Of a DNA stretch of 64,000 bases, positions 16,883 to 27,794 are shown in pieces. How positions within the stretch are numbered: the stretch's first letter is position 1; every line of letters starts with the position of its first letter. A program made the translations under genes and the position numbers. Source of the DNA: Flavobacterium pectinovorum (GTDB lineage: Bacteria; Bacteroidota; Bacteroidia; Flavobacteriales; Flavobacteriaceae); the NCBI RefSeq assembly GCF_022802975.1, contig NZ_JAFEVZ010000004.1:1-64000 (forward strand), written 5' to 3'. Under the pieces are notes generated by a model. That model had not been told where the DNA came from. It worked only from the letters and a program-made list of their open reading frames with translations, and did no database searches.

Positions 16883-18310
16883 ATGGAAGAATGTATCTCT
16901 GTTTTTGATATGCTTAAAATTGGTGTTGGTCCATCGAGTTCTCATACGCTGGGACCCTGGAGGGCGGCTGAACGTTTTTTAAAAGAACTGAGAGACCAGT
17001 CTATTTTAGAGCAGATAACCAGAGTTAAAGTAGACCTGTACGGATCACTTTCGTTAACAGGTAAAGGCCACGCCACTGACTTGGCCGTTATGCTGGGCCT
17101 GAGCGGTCAGGATCCTGAATACATACCGATTGAAAATATTTCGGGAATTATCAAAACGATTGAAACCCAAAATGAAGTAGTTTTAGGCAATCAGATTACG
17201 ATTCCGTTTTATTTTCTTCAGGACATTGTTTTCAACAAAGACTTCCTCCCCTTTCATGCCAACGGATTAAAATTTACGGCTTACAAAACCGATAATTCTG
17301 AATACGAATCTACTTTTTATTCTATCGGAGGCGGTTTTGTTGTGAAAGAAGAGCGAACGAATGCCAAAAATAATATTGTCATAAAATGTGCTTTTCCATT
17401 TCCGGTTCAAAATGCTGTTGAACTATTAAATTATACCATTTCAGAAAACAAATCGATTTCAGAAATTGTTTATGAGAACGAAAAATCGATGCGCCCTGAA
17501 GCCGAAATTCATTCGGAGTTAATGCGTATCTGGCATACTATGCTTGAGTGCATGTATATTGGCTGCCATTCTGAAGGGATTTTACCGGGAGGACTCAATG
17601 TTCGCCGAAGAGCTTTTGATATGCATCAAAATTTAATTGGCTTATCTAATTATCATGACCCACAATCGTGGTTGGAAGAAATTAGAAAAACTGAGGTTAA
17701 ATTTCGTCAGATCTTAAAATGGGTAAGCTGTTTTGCACTTGCCGTAAATGAGGTAAACGCCTCATTAGGACGTGTCGTTACTGCACCAACAAACGGCAGT
17801 GCAGGTGTAATTCCGGCCGTTTTAATGTATTATTTGGTTATTGAAAATCATGATGCAGGCGAAAAAGAAATCAAACAATTTTTGATGGTTGCCGGAGAAA
17901 TTGGAAGCATTTTCAAGAAAGGATCTACAATTTCTGCCGCAATGGGGGGCTGTCAGGCTGAGATTGGTGTTTCGTCGTCGATGGCTGCAGCGGCACTTTG
18001 CGAATTAATGGGCGGATCTCCTGCTCAGGTTTTAATGGCTGCCGAAATTGCTATGGAACATCACTTAGGGTTAACCTGTGATCCCATTGGAGGTTTAGTT
18101 CAGATTCCGTGTATTGAAAGAAATACAATGGGCGCCATAAAAGCCATAAACGCTGCCGAGCTTGCTCTTGAGACCGATTCTAAAAATGCTAAAGTTCCGT
18201 TAGACAAAGTTATCAATACGATGTGGCAGACGGCAAAAGATATGAATTCAAAATACAAAGAAACATCTGAAGGCGGTTTGGCAATTGCGGTAAATATGGC
18301 CGATTGTTAG
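16883..18310 (+). CDS. sdaA: L-serine ammonia-lyase, iron-sulfur type, single chain
   Basis: It converts L-serine to pyruvate and ammonia. The 475-residue chain has the N-terminal domain ([17 protein letters not shown], then the [11 protein letters not shown] motif) and the C-terminal catalytic domain fused, as in type 2 enzymes. Three conserved cysteines that hold the 4Fe-4S cluster are at 357 (MGGCQAE), 399 (LTCDPIGG) and 410 (IPCIERN), with the standard 42- and 11-residue spacings. [13 protein letters not shown] is also present. Its strong -7 box suggests its own promoter. Confidence 0.96.
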   Translation: MEECISVFDMLKIGVGPSSSHTLGPWRAAERFLKELRDQSILEQITRVKVDLYGSLSLTGKGHATDLAVMLGLSGQDPEYIPIENISGIIKTIETQNEVVLGNQITIPFYFLQDIVFNKDFLPFHANGLKFTAYKTDNSEYESTFYSIGGGFVVKEERTNAKNNIVIKCAFPFPVQNAVELLNYTISENKSISEIVYENEKSMRPEAEIHSELMRIWHTMLECMYIGCHSEGILPGGLNVRRRAFDMHQNLIGLSNYHDPQSWLEEIRKTEVKFRQILKWVSCFALAVNEVNASLGRVVTAPTNGSAGVIPAVLMYYLVIENHDAGEKEIKQFLMVAGEIGSIFKKGSTISAAMGGCQAEIGVSSSMAAAALCELMGGSPAQVLMAAEIAMEHHLGLTCDPIGGLVQIPCIERNTMGAIKAINAAELALETDSKNAKVPLDKVINTMWQTAKDMNSKYKETSEGGLAIAVNMADC

Positions 18311-18396
18311 TATAATATTGCTTAATTTTGCAGAAAAAAATTTGTTTTAAAGAAAATCAACTTTAAAACCATTCAAAAAAACTAAAAAAAGTATCA

Positions 18397-19215
18397 ATGT
18401 CAGTAGCAAAAAAAGATTATAAAAGAATCACTACAAAGTCGTTAATCGAAATGAAAAGTCATGGAGAAAAAATCTCTATGCTAACGGCTTATGATTATAC
18501 GATGGCAAAAATTGTTGATACAGCCGGAGTCGATGTAATTTTAGTAGGAGATTCTGCTTCCAATGTAATGGCCGGTCATGAAACAACGTTACCTATTACT
18601 TTAGATCAAATGATTTACCATGCTTCCTCTGTAGTAAGAGCAGTGGAAAGAGGTTTGGTAGTAGTTGATTTGCCTTTTGGAAGTTACCAGTCTGACCCAA
18701 AAGAGGCTTTGCGTTCTGCCATCAGAATTATGAAAGAAAGCGGCGGACATGCGGTGAAGCTTGAAGGCGGAAAAGAAATTAAAGAATCTATCAAAAAAAT
18801 ATTAAACGCAGGAATCCCGGTTATGGGACATTTGGGTTTAACACCGCAATCTATCTATAAATTTGGAACTTACACCGTTCGTGCCAAAGAAGATGAGGAA
18901 GCTGAAAAGTTAATCGAAGATGCTAAAATGCTTGAAAAAGTAGGCTGTTTTGCCGTGGTACTTGAAAAAATACCCGCAGATTTAGCCGAAAAAGTAGCTA
19001 AAAGCATTTCAATTCCTGTTATCGGAATCGGAGCCGGAGGCGGTGTTGACGGACAGGTTTTGGTTATTCATGATATGCTTGGAATGAATAATGAATTCAG
19101 TCCGCGTTTTTTACGCCGTTATTTAAATCTTTATCAGGAAATGACTTCTGCAATTGGACAATATGTGACGGATGTAAAATCGAGTGATTTTCCTAATGAC
19201 AAGGAACAATATTAA
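18397..19215 (+). CDS. panB: 3-methyl-2-oxobutanoate hydroxymethyltransferase
   Basis: First committed step of pantothenate (CoA) synthesis: transfer of a hydroxymethyl group from methylene-THF to ketoisovalerate. The 272-residue protein has all family blocks: [61 protein letters not shown], and [18 protein letters not shown]. The metal-binding Asp of VGDS and the catalytic Glu of VLEKIP are present. The start at 18397 gives the usual N-terminus. Typical cytoplasmic decamer; it is not next to other pan genes here. Confidence 0.97.
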   Translation: MSVAKKDYKRITTKSLIEMKSHGEKISMLTAYDYTMAKIVDTAGVDVILVGDSASNVMAGHETTLPITLDQMIYHASSVVRAVERGLVVVDLPFGSYQSDPKEALRSAIRIMKESGGHAVKLEGGKEIKESIKKILNAGIPVMGHLGLTPQSIYKFGTYTVRAKEDEEAEKLIEDAKMLEKVGCFAVVLEKIPADLAEKVAKSISIPVIGIGAGGGVDGQVLVIHDMLGMNNEFSPRFLRRYLNLYQEMTSAIGQYVTDVKSSDFPNDKEQY

Positions 19216-19328
19216 TGTTTTTTAAAAGACGCTAAGGTTCTAAGTTACTGAGATTCTAAGTTTTTTTTTTTAGGAGCAAAGGTTCAAAGCAGCAAAGGTT
19301 CTTTTAAAAATTTACAAAAAATAATTGC

Positions 19329-19530
19329 CTCCAGCTAAAGCTCAATGTCATTACGTTAAGAGATTTTAGATTGAGGATTAACGATTTTTGATTTCAGATT
19401 TGGTTTCGCTAAATATTAGGTTGTTAATTTTAGAAGGTTTTTACATCTGAAATCAAAAATCGTTAATCAAAAATCAGCAATCATTTTATCATTTTATCCT
19501 TAACTTAATGACATTGAGCTAAAGCTGGAG
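19329..19530. repeat. MITE-like palindromic element, copy 2 (intact ends)
   Basis: 202 bp with 32-bp terminal inverted repeats matching at about 29 positions (left CTCCAGCTAAAGCTC, right GAGCTAAAGCTGGAG). Inside, GATTAACGATTTTTGATTTC faces AATCAAAAATCGTTAATC, so the whole element is almost one hairpin. It has no coding capacity and is related to 5850-6068. Upstream, 19216-19328 is AT-rich with GCTAAGGTTC and GCAAAGGTTC direct repeats. Confidence 0.75.
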
Positions 19531-19613
19531 ATTCAATTTTAAGCTTGTTAAAGGGCTTTATCCAAACTTATTTCAATTTCAATCTAAATTCTCAAATTCC
19601 CCATACGCCTAAA

Positions 19614-20303
19614 ATGAAAATAGTTTCTAATAAAGAAAATTTACAAATTCTACATGAAGACAACCATATCATAGTGGTCAATAAACGCGTTGGCGATATT
19701 GTACAAGGTGATAAAACCGGAGATAAGCCTTTGTCTGAGATTGTAAAAGAATACATTAAAGACAAATACAATAAACCCGGGGATGTTTTTTTGGGAGTAA
19801 TTCATCGTCTGGATCGACCTACTACCGGAATCGTTGTTTTTGCCAGAACCAGTAAAGCCTTGTCACGAATGAATGAATTATTCAGTAATCGTGAAACTAA
19901 AAAAACGTATTGGGCAGTTGTCAAGAATAAACCTCAGGAAGCTACTGCCAAATTGGTTCATTATTTAAAAAGGAACGAAAAAAACAATACTTCAAAAGCA
20001 CATCTAAAAGAAGTTCCGGACAGCAAAATTGCCAGTTTAGATTATACTGTTTTTAAAGAACTTCAAAATTATGTGGCTTTGGAAATCAATTTGCATACAG
20101 GCCGCCATCATCAAATTCGGGCGCAGTTATCGGCAATTGGTTCTCCGATAAAAGGAGATTTGAAATATGGGGCTGACCGAAGCAATCCCGACGGAGGTAT
20201 TCATCTGCATGCCCGAAAATTAGTTTTTATTCACCCTGTTTCCAAAGAAAACATTATTGTAACAGCTCCAACACCAGATGAAACCATTTGGAATGCACTA
20301 TGA
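19614..20303 (+). CDS. RluA-family pseudouridine synthase
   Basis: A 229-residue enzyme that isomerises uridine to pseudouridine in RNA. The catalytic motif HRLDRPTTGIVVFA is present with Asp67, and GRHHQIRAQLSAIGSPIKGD and HLHARKLVFIHPVS complete the family signature. There is no S4 domain, so it resembles the short TruC/RluA-type enzymes and the rRNA or tRNA target is unknown. An upstream extension to 19545 is open, but ATG 19614 (MKIVSNKENLQ) fits the family. A MITE-like element lies directly upstream. Confidence 0.93.
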   Translation: MKIVSNKENLQILHEDNHIIVVNKRVGDIVQGDKTGDKPLSEIVKEYIKDKYNKPGDVFLGVIHRLDRPTTGIVVFARTSKALSRMNELFSNRETKKTYWAVVKNKPQEATAKLVHYLKRNEKNNTSKAHLKEVPDSKIASLDYTVFKELQNYVALEINLHTGRHHQIRAQLSAIGSPIKGDLKYGADRSNPDGGIHLHARKLVFIHPVSKENIIVTAPTPDETIWNAL

Positions 20304-20378
20304 TTTTATGATTTAATTGTTAAATTTTCAATTTATAACAAGTAAATTGCATAGTCAAAAATGTAAGCTGCTGTAAAA

Positions 20379-21707
20379 ATGGACTATAAAAATGATATAA
20401 AGTATCGAAAAGAAACGCTAAAAAAATTACTTTTTAATATTCAGAAAAGTGAGGACTTAATTGTAAAAGCCTTATTTGATGACTTTAAAAAACCTGAATT
20501 TGAAGCTGTTTTAACAGAAACTAATTATGTTATTTCAGAACTAAAAAACACAATCAAAAATATTGATAAGTGGGCAAAACGGGAACGTGTTTTTCCTTCT
20601 CTTTTAAATTTTCCTTCTACCGATTATATTTATAAAGAACCCTACGGAGACGTTTTGGTAATTGCTCCCTGGAATTATCCTTTTCAACTGGCTTTATGTC
20701 CTTTAATCTCTGCCGTTGCTGCCGGAAATAAAGTGGTTTTAAAACCGTCAGAACTCACCCCGAATACGTCTGCCATTATTGCCAAAATAATTGAAAAATC
20801 GTTTCACATTAATCATGTGGAGGTTGTTCAGGGCGGTATTGAAGTCTCTGATAAGTTACTGGCAAAACGCTGGGACTATATTTTCTTTACCGGAAGCGTT
20901 CCGGTTGGCAAAATTGTAGCCAAGGCGGCTGCAGAACACCTCACGCCTGTTACTTTAGAACTGGGTGGTAAAAATCCGTGTATTATTGACGAAACCGCCA
21001 ATTTAAAACTGGCTGCAAAACGTATTGTCTGGGGAAAATTTATCAATGCCGGACAAACCTGTATAGCTCCGGATTATATTTTGGTTCAAAAAAACATGAA
21101 AATCAATTTTATCACTTTTCTGATTGACGAAATCATTCAGGCTTATGGTAAAAAACCAAAAGATTCTCCAGACTATGCCCGTATTATCAATAGCAAAAAC
21201 TGGGTGCGCTTAACAGGCATGATTGCTCCCGAAAAAGTGATTTTTGGAGGAGAATCCGATTCAACTGATTTTTACATTGCTCCTACACTTCTTGATGAGC
21301 CTGAATTAGAAAGTCCGGTAATGAATGAAGAGATTTTTGGACCTCTTTTACCTATTCTGGTTTATGAATCTGAACATGATATTGATGCTGTTATCCGTAA
21401 ATATGAAAAACCACTGGCCTTTTATGTTTTCAGTGACAATGATTCTTTTGCTAAAAAAATGATTTCACGTTACTCTTTTGGAGGTGGCTGCATCAACGAT
21501 ACCATTTCTCATTTTTCGAATAAGCGACTGCCTTTTGGAGGTGTAGGCCATAGCGGAATGGGGGCTTATCACGGAAAATTGAGTTTTGCTGTTTTTTCAC
21601 ACCATAAGTCTGTTGTAAAAAAAGCCAACTGGCTCGATCTCCCTATGCGTTATGCTCCTTACAAAGATAAGCTAAACGCCATTAAAAGAGTATTAGACTG
21701 GCTGTAA
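20379..21707 (+). CDS. aldehyde dehydrogenase, class 3 type
   Basis: A 442-residue NAD(P)-dependent enzyme that oxidises aliphatic or aromatic aldehydes. Catalytic Cys228 (INAGQTCIAPDY) and general base Glu194 (LELGGKNP) are both present, plus the coenzyme-binding FFTGSVPVGK, the PWNYPFQL motif and the NEEIFGPLLPI loop. The short N-terminus and C-terminal LDLPMRYAPY are characteristic of the class 3 / YwdH-like group, often membrane associated. It lies 75 bp after the pseudouridine synthase gene. Confidence 0.95.
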   Translation: MDYKNDIKYRKETLKKLLFNIQKSEDLIVKALFDDFKKPEFEAVLTETNYVISELKNTIKNIDKWAKRERVFPSLLNFPSTDYIYKEPYGDVLVIAPWNYPFQLALCPLISAVAAGNKVVLKPSELTPNTSAIIAKIIEKSFHINHVEVVQGGIEVSDKLLAKRWDYIFFTGSVPVGKIVAKAAAEHLTPVTLELGGKNPCIIDETANLKLAAKRIVWGKFINAGQTCIAPDYILVQKNMKINFITFLIDEIIQAYGKKPKDSPDYARIINSKNWVRLTGMIAPEKVIFGGESDSTDFYIAPTLLDEPELESPVMNEEIFGPLLPILVYESEHDIDAVIRKYEKPLAFYVFSDNDSFAKKMISRYSFGGGCINDTISHFSNKRLPFGGVGHSGMGAYHGKLSFAVFSHHKSVVKKANWLDLPMRYAPYKDKLNAIKRVLDWL

Positions 21708-21827
21708 GCAAACTAAACTGATCTTCTTACAATTTACTTTATTATGAAATGAAATTGATTAAAAATACTATATTTACGTTTGAATAGTTAACTTAAACAT
21801 TAAAAGTATAAAACATTTCTACTAAAT

Positions 21828-22619
21828 ATGAAGTCGATACTTAATCAAATTGAAGACATCAAAACAAACGGTTATTCCTTAGATTTTTCTGATGTTTTTA
21901 ATCACGCTTTTGAAAATTATAAAAAGATAGCCCTTTATGCAGGGCTTATTTTATTGGTCATTTCCATACTTTGTTTTTTCCTTGGCGGCGGAATATTAAT
22001 TTCTTTATATGGAGCTGAACACTTCAATAAACAATTTTTTGAAAGTTTACAGAACAAACAACCGGACGGGGCTACTTTACTGATTTACACACTTGTAATA
22101 ACGTTTGTAACCGCCTTTATAACTCCTTTTACAGCAGGTTTTTTAAAAATGGCAGACAGTGCGGACAAAGACGAAGCCTTTAATTTTTCGACTGTTTTTA
22201 CTTATTACAAAGCTCCATATTTTTCACGCCTTTTTATTACCTCCTTATTGATTGGCTTAATCAGCGGACTTATTACTGTGGTTTTCAATTTCATTGGAAT
22301 TACTGTTATTGATACCCTGTTTGCGGTGCTTATTTCATTGTTTACATCCCTGACTGTTCCGCTTATTGTTTTTGGAAATTTAAACAGTACAGCTGCTATA
22401 AAATCAAGTATCACTATTGTCAGCAAACAACCTCTTGTTATAGCCCTTTTATTTATAGTTGCAGGCATTGGTTCTGTTATTGGTTTTATTGGCTGCTGTA
22501 TAGGTGTCGTATTTACAATTCCAATTACTTATTCTGTAAAATATGCTATATACAGTGCTATTTTTGAAATTGAAAATCCAGATTCAATTGATTCAATTGG
22601 CCAGTCGGATCCGGAATAA
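21828..22619 (+). CDS. polytopic inner-membrane protein of unknown function
   Basis: A 263-residue protein with about six hydrophobic helices. It opens with a soluble segment (SLDFSDVFNHAFENYKKI) that in related Bacteroidetes proteins precedes a glycerophosphodiesterase-membrane-domain-like bundle. There are no catalytic residues. The upstream 120 bp include TATTTACGTTTG, loosely promoter-like. The histidine kinase begins 38 bp downstream, so the two may be co-transcribed. The function is unknown; a structural or transport role is possible. Confidence 0.72.
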   Translation: MKSILNQIEDIKTNGYSLDFSDVFNHAFENYKKIALYAGLILLVISILCFFLGGGILISLYGAEHFNKQFFESLQNKQPDGATLLIYTLVITFVTAFITPFTAGFLKMADSADKDEAFNFSTVFTYYKAPYFSRLFITSLLIGLISGLITVVFNFIGITVIDTLFAVLISLFTSLTVPLIVFGNLNSTAAIKSSITIVSKQPLVIALLFIVAGIGSVIGFIGCCIGVVFTIPITYSVKYAIYSAIFEIENPDSIDSIGQSDPE

Positions 22620-22656
22620 ATAAGCTCTTTTTAAACAAAATCAATACCCAAATTCT

Positions 22657-25600
22657 ATGGTATTCAACTGTAGTTTTTTTAATTTTTCGGTTTCAGGGCT
22701 TACCATTTTTGGCAGTGCCCTTAAATCGTTCCGGGTCAATTGTTTTGTTTTTAAATCCAATCTTATTTTTTACAACAGTCCAAAATTAATTGTACTGGGC
22801 TTATGCCTGTGTCTCTTTATTGGATTATTTCTACATCAGTTTTCTAAAATCAAAACCAAAATTGGCTCTTTTATAGAAAAAAACAAAGAAAAAGAAATTT
22901 CACCCAAAGAGTACCAACTCCATCTTTTGTTCTTTGCAATTTCTATTATTGTAATTGAAATCATTAATGAAATTTTCAAAATAAGACCCCAAAGTCTTTT
23001 ATATCTTAATTTGTCCATTGGTTTTTCAATACTCTTATTTTACTTTTTAACGCTTAGAGTTTCCTATTTAAGAAATAAAATTTCTGTCGTTTTTATTTCA
23101 CTATTTTTATTATTTATAGTCTACATTGCCCGCAACATCATCATTCATCCTAATGATATTGTTCCTGTTATTTCCTTTTTAATTACCTTTTATTTTTCCT
23201 ACAGTGTTCTGAGGCCTATAAAAATTTATTGGTCCTTTGTTGCCGGAGCATTTATTTTTCACATCATCACGCTGGCTTTTGATTTTATTCCGACAAAATC
23301 CTCCGTTTTACTTATTACCTTTTGTCTGGTTATTTTTGTTATTAATCAGGTAAAATATGCTATTTTTTTAAACACGCGTGACAGTTTCAGGTTTACCAAT
23401 GAAATTGTACATAAAGGAAGTTCCCTTACGGTTGCCTCCAATAAAAAAGGCGAACTTATTTTTTGCAGTGAATCCATCACAGAGATACTGGGCTATACCA
23501 CCGATGAAGTTATGGGACTTGGTTTTTGGAACCTTACTGAAGATTCTGATTTTATTGGTGACCGGTTTTTAGACAGCTATCAGGATAATATTTTGTACAC
23601 CCGAAAGCTAAAATGTAAAAATGGCGAATACAAATATATACAATGGAAAGACAAACGTTTTTCTGAGGATTTGTTCATTGGAATCGGACAGGATATTACA
23701 GAGCAAATTAAAATAACAGACCAGTATAAAAACCTAATCCAGACTGCGGCCGACATTATTTTTGAAATTGACACCGAAGGCAATTTTACGTTTATCAATG
23801 AATTTGCTTTTTCTGTTTTAGAATACAATGAAAATGAAGTCATCACGCAAAACTATGCTAACTTTATTCACCCTGATTATCGGAAAAAAGTTGCCGATTT
23901 TTATAAAAACCTTGAAGAAAAGGATTTTAATCACGACACTATTGAATTTCCAATTTTAAAGAGAAAAGGCGATGCTATATGGATTTCCCAAAAGGTGATT
24001 ATCCGTAAAAACGATTTAGGGCAAACTATAGGTTTTGCAGGTATTGCCAGGGACATTACCGAACTAAAAAACAATGAGAACGAAAAAAGAATCAGGCTTG
24101 AAAAAATTGAATCTTATACCAATTCTACCAAAAAATTATCGACAACCGATTTTAGCCATTACAGAAGCCTAAACAGCGTAATTGATTTTATCATTAAAGA
24201 GGCGGCTGTTTCAAAAGCAAACAGAATCAGTTTCTGGAAATATTTTAATGATACTATTATCTGCAAAAACCTTTACAGCGAAGACCAATCTGATTTGTAT
24301 TATAAAAACATCCTTGACAAAGCCTCCTTTCCTATTTATTTTGAAACCTTACATAACAAGACGGTCATAAACGCCAGTGATGTATTTAACAAACTGGAAA
24401 CCTCAGAGTTTCAAAAAGACTACTTTATCAAAAACCGAATCCTGTCAATGCTTGATGTGCCTATTTTTTTTAATGGTAAACTGGCAGGGGTAGTCTGTTT
24501 TGAGAGTACTGATAAAAAAAGGCACTGGGATAATGAAGATATTAATTATGCCCGAACAATCGCAGATGTTATCTCGCTTGCCCTTTCATCACAAATGCGT
24601 TTGAAAGCAGAACGAAAGCTCGAATTTAAAAGTCAATTATTATCTGCTTTAGCTCTTTGTACCGAGAAATTTTTATTGAGTAAGACTACTGAGGAAATGT
24701 TTCAGGAGACCTATAATATTATTGGGAAAGTCGCCAATGCAGACCATATCTATTATTACGAAAAAGATTTTGACACCAATACCATCAGCCAAAAGTATAA
24801 ATGGTCCAGAGAAAAAAACGCTGATGAAAACATTATTCTTCAAAACTTTACAGAAACCGATCTGAAAGAAATAATTGAAAAGGCACAAAACAAGAAAATC
24901 CTAAATACACTTACCCGACAGCTAGAAGACGACAGCTTTTTTAAAAATTTACTTCTTACCCACAACATTAAATCGATATTAATCCTGCCTTTGTATGTGC
25001 ACGATGTTTTTAGCGGATTTATTGGTTTTGACGACTGCCTTAAGGAACACAAATGGTCTGAAGAAGAAATTTACATTTTTCAAACCCTTGCCAATAACAT
25101 TTCATCTGCTTTGGAAAGAAACCGTAACCAAACTAAAATTATCGAAAGCGAGGAGAAATTTAAATTAATTGCCGATAATATTCCCGGTACGGTTTATCTT
25201 TCTAAATTTGATGCTTTTTCTACCAAAATATTCCTGAATGATCAAATTTTTAATCTTACCGGCTATTCAAAATCCGAATTTCTTGAGACCCACCTTTCTT
25301 TTTTGTCCCTCATTCATCCTGATGACAAGGAAGAAGTTCTTGAGAATCAAATTGAAAATTTACAAAAGGGAAAAGCCCTGCACAATACTTACAGAATTAA
25401 ACGAAAAACGGGTGAGTATATCTGGATTGAAGAATTTGGGGATGTTATTAAAAAGGGAGACGAGATTGAATTTGTTGGCGGCATCTATTTTGATATTACC
25501 AATAAAAAGCAAACTGAAGATGCTATAAAAGCAAAACAACTTGCCGAGGCTGCGAATAAATCAAAGTCTGATTTTTTAGCCAATATGTCGCATGAGATCC

Positions 25601-26709
25601 GAACGCCACTTAACGGTATTATTGGTTTTACCGATTTGCTGATGAAAACTGACCTTGAAGAAATTCAGGAAAAATACATGACTACGATTAACCAGTCGGC
25701 ACATTCTTTATTGGAAATTATCAATGACATTCTTGATTTTTCTAAAATTGAAGCAGGAAAATTAGACTTGTTTATTGACTTGTACGATATCAATAAAATC
25801 GTTGGCCAGGTATTTGACCTGATTGTCTATGAGTCTAATTTAAAAAAGCTGCAGCTTGAACTCCATATAGCTCCTGACGTACCTCAATACATCTGGACAG
25901 ATATTGTAAGGCTGAAGCAAATTTTAATTAACTTATTGTCTAATGCGGTAAAATTTACGGATAAGGGTTCTATAAGTGTGCATGTTTCTGTTTTAGAGAA
26001 AAAAGAAGACGCTATCTGCATCTTGCGCTTTTCTGTAATTGATACCGGTATCGGTATTTTAAAACAAAACAAAAAGAAAATCTTTAACGCGTTTTCACAA
26101 GAGGACAGCTCTACGACCCGAAAATTTGGGGGAACCGGTTTGGGGCTTACCATCTCTAACCAATTGCTTGCCCTGATGGAAAGCCGTTTGCAGCTTAAAA
26201 GCAAAATAAACGAAGGAAGCACTTTTTATTTTGATCTGGCCCTTAAAACCAGTGATCAAAATACCAGCGAAAGGTACAAAACTGATTTCAATACGTTTAA
26301 CACTAAAGCTGCTCAAATATCTAATACTCCTAATGCCACCAAATTTACTTTTATGATTGTTGAAGACAACAAAGTAAACATGCTGCTTTTAAAAACCATT
26401 ATCAAAAACCTCTACTGCAATGCTTCGATCCTTGAGTGCAAAAATGGTTATGAAGCCTTAAAAGTATTTGAAAAAATTACCCCTGACCTTATTTTTATGG
26501 ACATTCAAATGCCTATTATGAATGGATATGAAACTACAGCGGCGATACGAAATTCTGCAAAAGGAAAACTGATTCCGATTATTGCCGTGACGGCAGGTAC
26601 AGAAAAGGAAGAACGCAATAAATGCATCGCTTCCGGAATGAACGATTATATCCCGAAACCGATCATGAAAGGTTCTGTTGAAGAGAACCTGATAAAATGG
26701 CTGAAATAA
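22657..26709 (+). CDS. membrane-bound hybrid histidine kinase with PAS and GAF sensors
   Basis: A 1350-residue protein. Residues 45-245 hold about seven transmembrane helices; then PAS domains (about 250-350 and 355-465), two GAF-like domains (about 490-650 and 670-810), a third PAS (about 830-945), the HisKA domain with phospho-acceptor His979 (SHEIRTPLNGIIGF), an HATPase domain (N-box LSNAVKFTDKGS, DTGIGI, GGTGLGLTI) and a C-terminal receiver with Asp1282 (DLIFMDIQMPIMNGYET). It must signal through a separate phosphotransfer partner or output regulator, none of which is adjacent. The ligand is unknown. Confidence 0.94.
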   Translation: MVFNCSFFNFSVSGLTIFGSALKSFRVNCFVFKSNLIFYNSPKLIVLGLCLCLFIGLFLHQFSKIKTKIGSFIEKNKEKEISPKEYQLHLLFFAISIIVIEIINEIFKIRPQSLLYLNLSIGFSILLFYFLTLRVSYLRNKISVVFISLFLLFIVYIARNIIIHPNDIVPVISFLITFYFSYSVLRPIKIYWSFVAGAFIFHIITLAFDFIPTKSSVLLITFCLVIFVINQVKYAIFLNTRDSFRFTNEIVHKGSSLTVASNKKGELIFCSESITEILGYTTDEVMGLGFWNLTEDSDFIGDRFLDSYQDNILYTRKLKCKNGEYKYIQWKDKRFSEDLFIGIGQDITEQIKITDQYKNLIQTAADIIFEIDTEGNFTFINEFAFSVLEYNENEVITQNYANFIHPDYRKKVADFYKNLEEKDFNHDTIEFPILKRKGDAIWISQKVIIRKNDLGQTIGFAGIARDITELKNNENEKRIRLEKIESYTNSTKKLSTTDFSHYRSLNSVIDFIIKEAAVSKANRISFWKYFNDTIICKNLYSEDQSDLYYKNILDKASFPIYFETLHNKTVINASDVFNKLETSEFQKDYFIKNRILSMLDVPIFFNGKLAGVVCFESTDKKRHWDNEDINYARTIADVISLALSSQMRLKAERKLEFKSQLLSALALCTEKFLLSKTTEEMFQETYNIIGKVANADHIYYYEKDFDTNTISQKYKWSREKNADENIILQNFTETDLKEIIEKAQNKKILNTLTRQLEDDSFFKNLLLTHNIKSILILPLYVHDVFSGFIGFDDCLKEHKWSEEEIYIFQTLANNISSALERNRNQTKIIESEEKFKLIADNIPGTVYLSKFDAFSTKIFLNDQIFNLTGYSKSEFLETHLSFLSLIHPDDKEEVLENQIENLQKGKALHNTYRIKRKTGEYIWIEEFGDVIKKGDEIEFVGGIYFDITNKKQTEDAIKAKQLAEAANKSKSDFLANMSHEIRTPLNGIIGFTDLLMKTDLEEIQEKYMTTINQSAHSLLEIINDILDFSKIEAGKLDLFIDLYDINKIVGQVFDLIVYESNLKKLQLELHIAPDVPQYIWTDIVRLKQILINLLSNAVKFTDKGSISVHVSVLEKKEDAICILRFSVIDTGIGILKQNKKKIFNAFSQEDSSTTRKFGGTGLGLTISNQLLALMESRLQLKSKINEGSTFYFDLALKTSDQNTSERYKTDFNTFNTKAAQISNTPNATKFTFMIVEDNKVNMLLLKTIIKNLYCNASILECKNGYEALKVFEKITPDLIFMDIQMPIMNGYETTAAIRNSAKGKLIPIIAVTAGTEKEERNKCIASGMNDYIPKPIMKGSVEENLIKWLK

Positions 26710-26794
26710 TTCCTTACTTTTATTCGTGATTTGTTTAAAAAAAAATATAAATTCGTGTTCAGCAAATCTCCAATTAACTTAAATACATCAGCTT

Positions 26795-27643
26795 ATGAAA
26801 TGGTTAGGCAGAAGAGAAAGTGATAATGTTGAAGACCGACGTTCTGTACCGGGCGGCAAAGCCATTGTTGGCGGCGGTATTATCGGGATTATTATTTTAC
26901 TGGTCAATGTTTTTGGAGGAGAAAATGCCCGGCTCATTACCCCTATACTGGAGCAGCTGCAAGGCGGACAGCCTCAAACAGAAAACGCTCCCCCCCTGAG
27001 TGCCGAAGATGAAAAAATGGGGCGTTTTGTTAAGGTTCTCCTGGCAGACAATGAGGATATCTGGGGAAAACTCTTTGCTGAGAACGGCATGTCGTATCAA
27101 AACCCAAAATTAGTACTGTTTCGAGGGGCTGTACAAACAGCCTGTGGCGGGGCTTCCTCGGCATCCGGTCCTTTTTATTGCCCGGGTGACCAAAAAGTGT
27201 ACATGGATCTTGATTTTTTTGAGGAGCTTAAAACCAAGTTTGGTGCTAAAGGCGGTGATTTTGCCGTTGCTTATGTTATTGCCCACGAAATAGGCCATCA
27301 TGTACAAACCCTAATGGGTACCTCGGCTAAAATGCGTGAAGCCCAGGAAGGGAAAAGTGAAGCCGAAGCCAATAAACTATCTGTTGCCTTGGAACTACAA
27401 GCGGATTTTTATGCCGGTGTGTGGGCTCATTATAATAAAGAACATCTTGATGCCGGAGACATTGAGGAGGCCTTAAGTGCAGCCCATGCTGTTGGGGATG
27501 ATGCCATACAAAGCAAAATGCAGGGACATGTAGTGCCGGATTCTTTTACCCATGGTACTTCTGAACAACGAATGTACTGGTTTAAAAAAGGATTTAACAG
27601 TGGCGATATCCGTCAGGGCAATACATTTGACGAAATACGATAA
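26795..27643 (+). CDS. YpfJ-like neutral zinc metallopeptidase
   Basis: A 282-residue protein of the 'putative neutral zinc metallopeptidase' family (PF04228). It begins MKWLGRRESDNVEDRR, has one transmembrane helix (about 28-45, GGIIGIIILLVNVFG), CGGASSASGPFYCPGDQKVYMD and the zinc motif HEIGHH at residues 164-169, with ELQADFYAGVWAHY providing the third ligand. The catalytic part is probably periplasmic. The substrate is unknown. It ends 28 bp before a clear terminator. Confidence 0.95.
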   Translation: MKWLGRRESDNVEDRRSVPGGKAIVGGGIIGIIILLVNVFGGENARLITPILEQLQGGQPQTENAPPLSAEDEKMGRFVKVLLADNEDIWGKLFAENGMSYQNPKLVLFRGAVQTACGGASSASGPFYCPGDQKVYMDLDFFEELKTKFGAKGGDFAVAYVIAHEIGHHVQTLMGTSAKMREAQEGKSEAEANKLSVALELQADFYAGVWAHYNKEHLDAGDIEEALSAAHAVGDDAIQSKMQGHVVPDSFTHGTSEQRMYWFKKGFNSGDIRQGNTFDEIR

Positions 27644-27670
27644 TATTGAAACCAACCATAATTAACCAGT

Positions 27671-27702
27671 AAAGCATGACTTTAAACAGTCATGCTTTTT
27701 TT
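27671..27702 (+). terminator. intrinsic terminator after the metallopeptidase gene
   Basis: Perfect 11-bp stem AAAGCATGACT (27671-27681) / AGTCATGCTTT (27688-27698) with a 6-nt loop and a run of Ts. It separates the core block from the accessory region to the right. Confidence 0.9.
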
Positions 27703-27794
27703 ATATCTAACAACAATGGATCCAACTATCCTTGCTATTATATGAACTAGTTATTAATGGCACTGGAAATTTCACAGCCTTTAAGCTGTTTATT

